This document shows positions 33,602-36,270 of a stretch of 36,270 nt of DNA, piece by piece. How positions within the stretch are numbered: position 1 is the first letter of the stretch; each line of letters begins with the position of its first letter. The DNA is from Solirubrobacterales bacterium. GTDB lineage: Bacteria > Actinomycetota > Thermoleophilia > Solirubrobacterales > Solirubrobacteraceae. Made by a program: the position numbers and the translations under genes. The stretch lies in NCBI GenBank assembly GCA_947474595.1, contig CANJIV010000013.1, positions 1 to 36,270 of the forward strand, read 5' to 3'. The notes below the pieces were generated by a model. That model was given only the letters and a program-made list of their open reading frames with translations, searched no databases and was not told where the DNA came from.

Positions 33602-34873
33602 ATGACCACAGCGACTCTTTCGGTATCTGAGATTTGTCTGGCAGCGCGAGAGGCATCTCGCGGGCTAGCGACGGTTGATAGGGCTGCCAAAGACGCCGCC
33701 CTTGAGGCGATTGCTGTGGCATTAATCAATCGCACGCCTGAGATCTTGGCCCAGAACGCGATCGACATGGAGGCCGGGCATCAGGCGGGCCTATCCACAG
33801 CCCTGTTGGATCGACTAGAGCTCAACCCTCAACGGATAGCTGCGATGGCCGACGGCGTCAGAGAGGTGATCGCACTCAAGGATCCAGTCGGCGAGTGCAT
33901 CGAGGAGATCAGTCGACCTAACGGACTTCGAATTCGCAAGGTGACCGTCGCACTTGGCGTAGTCGCCGTCGTTTACGAAGCTCGCCCGAACGTAACGATC
34001 GATGCGGCTGCGTTGGCAGTGAAGTCGGGCAATGCGATCGTGCTGCGGGGATCCTCAGCGGCCGCACACTCCAACGCGATTCTCGCGGCAGTAGCCTCAG
34101 AGGCTATTGCCAGCGCTGGCCTCCCAGAGGCGGCGATATCGCTGGTCGCAGGAGGCGGCCGTGATGAGCTCAAAGAGCTTGCTACCCAAGACTCGATAGT
34201 CGACATCATCATCCCCCGCGGCGGAGAGAGCCTAAAGGCAGCGCTGAGCGCGGTCGCCACGGTTCCCGTCATCTACGCGGCCTCTGGGAACTGTCATATC
34301 TACGTCCACAGCGACGCCGACCTAAGCGCCGCCAAGGCGATCATCCTCAACGCCAAAACCCAGCGTCCGGGCGTCTGCAACGCCGCCGAGACCCTGCTCG
34401 TGCACCGCGATATAGCAGCTGAGTTTTTGCCCCAAACACTAGGGGCCTTAGCTGAGGCTGGCGTTGAGCTACGTGTCGATTCGCGTGCACGCGCACTCGC
34501 GCCAGATCTCGCGAACTCGACAGTCGAAGCCATTGACGAGGACTGGGAAAGAGAGTTTCTAGATCTCATACTCGCCGTGGCAGTCGTCGATAGCGAGCAG
34601 GAGGCAATCAACCACATCAACCGCCACGGTAGTGGGCACTCCGAAGCGATTATCACCACCGATCCCGAAGTTGGTCAGAGATTCCAGCTTGGCGTTGATG
34701 CAGCGTGCGTCTATGTCAACGCTTCAACTCGATTCACCGATGGTTTTGAGTTCGGCATGGGCGCCGAGATCGGAATCTCAACGCAGAAGCTGCACGCTCG
34801 CGGCCCGATCGGCCTAAGCGAGTTATGCACGTATAAGTATCTCGTTGACGGCGACGGCCAAGTGCGACCGTAG
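33602..34873 (+). CDS. proA: gamma-glutamyl phosphate reductase
   Basis: ProA reduces the ProB product to glutamate semialdehyde with NADPH. The 423-residue protein has the aldehyde-dehydrogenase fold. GVVAVVYEARPNVTIDAAAL and KSGNAIVLRGSSAAAHSN are at the cofactor site, RPGVCNAAET holds the catalytic C259, and ASTRFTDGFEFGMGAEIGIS lies near the end. TACCCT at 33589-33594 ends seven bases before the ATG with no ribosome-binding site, so proA may have a leaderless transcript in addition to read-through from proB. Confidence 0.95.
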   Translation: MTTATLSVSEICLAAREASRGLATVDRAAKDAALEAIAVALINRTPEILAQNAIDMEAGHQAGLSTALLDRLELNPQRIAAMADGVREVIALKDPVGECIEEISRPNGLRIRKVTVALGVVAVVYEARPNVTIDAAALAVKSGNAIVLRGSSAAAHSNAILAAVASEAIASAGLPEAAISLVAGGGRDELKELATQDSIVDIIIPRGGESLKAALSAVATVPVIYAASGNCHIYVHSDADLSAAKAIILNAKTQRPGVCNAAETLLVHRDIAAEFLPQTLGALAEAGVELRVDSRARALAPDLANSTVEAIDEDWEREFLDLILAVAVVDSEQEAINHINRHGSGHSEAIITTDPEVGQRFQLGVDAACVYVNASTRFTDGFEFGMGAEIGISTQKLHARGPIGLSELCTYKYLVDGDGQVRP

Positions 34874-34886
34874 ATGGGTCATTGAC

Positions 34887-35507
34887 GTGGCTCGAATCGG
34901 GATTCTCGGGGGTACCTTCAATCCGCCCCATCTTGGCCATCTAATCTGCGCACAAGCTGCCCAAACGGCACTCGGGCTCGACGCTGTTGTGTTTGTGCCG
35001 GTTGGCCAGCCGCCACACAAGGAGATCACAGGCGATCCAGGGCACGAACTACGCTTTGAGCTCTGCTGTCGGGCCACAGAGAGTAACGACCGATTTGAGG
35101 TCTCAAGGGCCGAGATAGATCGTCCGGGAAAGTCCTACACCGTCGACACTCTTAATGCCTTGCACCTAGAACATCCACAAGATCAACTGACTTTCATCAT
35201 TGGGGCCGATATGGCAGCCAGCCTGCCGAGCTGGCGCGAGCCCGAGCGGCTGCTGTCAGTGGCGAGTTTCGCTGTTGGGCAGCGCGCAGGACACGGGGCA
35301 ACTCCCGAGAAAATCGCCGCGGCGGTTGCCGAGATTCCCGGCGCCGGTGAAAGAATGGAGTTCTTCAAGATGGGCCGAATCGATATCTCCTCCAGTGAGA
35401 TCCGCGACCGTGTTGCGCGAGGTCTGCCCATCCGCTATCTGGTGCCCGATGGAGTCTGCGATCTGATCAGCGAGAAGGGCCTGTATCGTGAGGGCATAAC
35501 CAGATGA
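34887..35507 (+). CDS. nadD: nicotinate-nucleotide adenylyltransferase
   Basis: NadD joins nicotinate mononucleotide and ATP to give deamido-NAD. I start at GTG 34887 (MARIGILGGTFNPPHLGH), 13 bases after proA, giving 206 residues; the frame extends upstream into proA. HxGH is at 15-18, GKSYTVDT and FIIGADMAASLPSWREPERL are family motifs, and ISSSEIRDRVARG is the C-terminal ATP-binding motif. It overlaps rsfS by four bases, the usual nadD-rsfS pairing. Confidence 0.94.
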   Translation: MARIGILGGTFNPPHLGHLICAQAAQTALGLDAVVFVPVGQPPHKEITGDPGHELRFELCCRATESNDRFEVSRAEIDRPGKSYTVDTLNALHLEHPQDQLTFIIGADMAASLPSWREPERLLSVASFAVGQRAGHGATPEKIAAAVAEIPGAGERMEFFKMGRIDISSSEIRDRVARGLPIRYLVPDGVCDLISEKGLYREGITR

Positions 35508-35905
35508 GTAAGAACAAGCCTGTAACGACCCAGCTGAGCGCTGCGCAGATCACCGACATCATCGCTGGCTATGCGAGTGATAAGAAGGCGATCGATTTAG
35601 TTGACGTAGATCTGACCGGGATCTCTGGCTACACCGACCACTTCGTTATCTGTTCTGGTAATACAGCCCGTCAAGTCAAGGCAATCCATGACGGTATCTA
35701 CATCGGGGTCAAGAATGACCACGGGCTACTCCCCCGGCGCGTGGAGGGGCTCCCAGAGGGCCACTGGGTGCTGATGGATTACTTTGACGTCGTCGTCCAC
35801 ATCTTCACGCCCGATACCCGTGAGTACTACCGGCTCGAGCAGCTGTGGGGCGAGGCTCCCAGGCGCAGCATTGAGTCGACGACTGACGAAGCTGACGTCG
35901 TTTAG
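35504..35905 (+). CDS. rsfS: ribosome silencing factor
   Basis: RsfS binds L14 and blocks subunit joining when nutrients are low. The 133-residue product contains DKKAIDLVDVDLTGISGYTDHFVICSG as the family core (not a contiguous catalytic motif), NTARQVKAI, PEGHWVLMDYFDVVVHIF and REYYRLEQLWG. The ATG overlaps the nadD stop. Confidence 0.94.
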   Translation: MSKNKPVTTQLSAAQITDIIAGYASDKKAIDLVDVDLTGISGYTDHFVICSGNTARQVKAIHDGIYIGVKNDHGLLPRRVEGLPEGHWVLMDYFDVVVHIFTPDTREYYRLEQLWGEAPRRSIESTTDEADVV

Positions 35906-36013
35906 CCCTACGTAAAAGAAGCTCAACGTCGAGGTTAAGGCGAGCAGCAGGACCAGCCTGCACTTCCCAACCTACCGACACACACCAACCCCCAAACCGG
36001 CTACGATCGCCAA

Positions 36014-36270
36014 ATGAGCTCACACCCTCGCCTCCAGACGCCCAAAGCCCTACTGCTACGGACGCTAACTATCGCCACAGCCGCTCTGTGCCTAGGCGGT
36101 ACTACAGGCGCCCTGTCTGCCTCAAGCGCCCAAGCTGCTGTGAGCTCTTGGCCGGTGGCGGCCGGTGAGCTGCAAATGGCCAGCTGGAGCGGCGGCACCA
36201 TGTCGATAGCTGTCGACCAAAAAGGCAACATCTACACCACTAATACTAACCAGGTACCAAATCAGGGCTC
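36014..36270 (+). CDS. secreted NHL/beta-propeller-like protein, N-terminus only
   Basis: An open frame of 85 complete codons runs off the right edge from ATG 36014. It begins MSSHPRLQTPKALLLRTLTI, continues with a hydrophobic core and has a likely signal-peptidase site after ASSAQA (about residue 41). The following MSIAVDQKGNIYTTNTNQVP looks like one blade of an NHL- or SBBP-type beta-propeller (VDxxGNIY). TACGAT at 36002-36007 ends six bases before the ATG, with no ribosome-binding site, so the transcript is probably leaderless. Confidence 0.65.
   Translation, partial: MSSHPRLQTPKALLLRTLTIATAALCLGGTTGALSASSAQAAVSSWPVAAGELQMASWSGGTMSIAVDQKGNIYTTNTNQVPNQG

Noticed and set aside
1..36270. CRISPR array or insertion sequence
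   Set aside because: No set of regularly spaced identical repeats with unique spacers and no transposase or terminal inverted repeats were seen.

Overview
The window looks like chromosomal DNA from an actinobacterium, most likely a Thermoleophilia-type lineage of moderate GC. I infer this from the conserved order tig-clpP-clpX-valS-folC, then ndk-maf-mreBCD-mrdA-rodA-rne-rplU-rpmA-obg-proB-proA-nadD-rsfS, and from TANNNT -10 boxes with apparently leaderless starts. The class assignment is inference; no rRNA marker is present.

The window has two parts. Positions 1 to about 7089 are accessory DNA. This part holds a nuclease-helicase fusion cut by the left edge (minus strand, start 2394), a small lipoprotein, and two translationally chained low-complexity proteins (3223-4337). 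It also holds a membrane-tethered OB-like protein (4607-5281), a 42-residue membrane peptide, and a plasmid-type replication-initiator-like protein (5482-6750, minus) preceded by two tandem direct repeats. The part ends at 7047-7089 in the exact 3' portion of a tRNA-Pro(UGG) gene without a proper 5' half, as expected for one end of an element integrated into a tRNA gene. No integrase is visible, so the element probably continues left of the window.

Positions 7090 to 36270 are core chromosome. First come a multi-pass membrane protein, a lone LCAD-type acyl-CoA dehydrogenase, tRNA-Arg(UCU), the metY-metX pair for methionine/homocysteine synthesis, and tRNA-His(GUG). Then follows a protein quality-control block (tig, clpP, clpX), valS and folC, with a newly noticed 38-residue membrane peptide coupled to folC, and a double-zinc-ribbon membrane protein, ndk and maf. 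Next is the rod-shape/elongasome operon (mreB, mreC, mreD, mrdA, rodA), running into rne (RNase E/G) and the ribosomal genes rplU and rpmA. A short-chain dehydrogenase on the minus strand is followed by obg, proB, proA, nadD and rsfS. The right edge cuts a secreted, NHL-like protein starting at 36014.

Many neighbours overlap by four bases (ATGA, GTGA or TTGA), indicating translational coupling: metY-metX, valS-folC-small peptide, ndk-maf, mreC-mreD, mrdA-rodA, nadD-rsfS. The most noteworthy signals are the tRNA-Pro junction with the Rep-like gene and phased repeats, a duplicated ribosome-binding-site/start cassette in the accessory part, a 26-base palindrome between the divergent SDR and obg genes, a set of leaderless promoters, and an apparent excess of the GCGATCGC palindrome.
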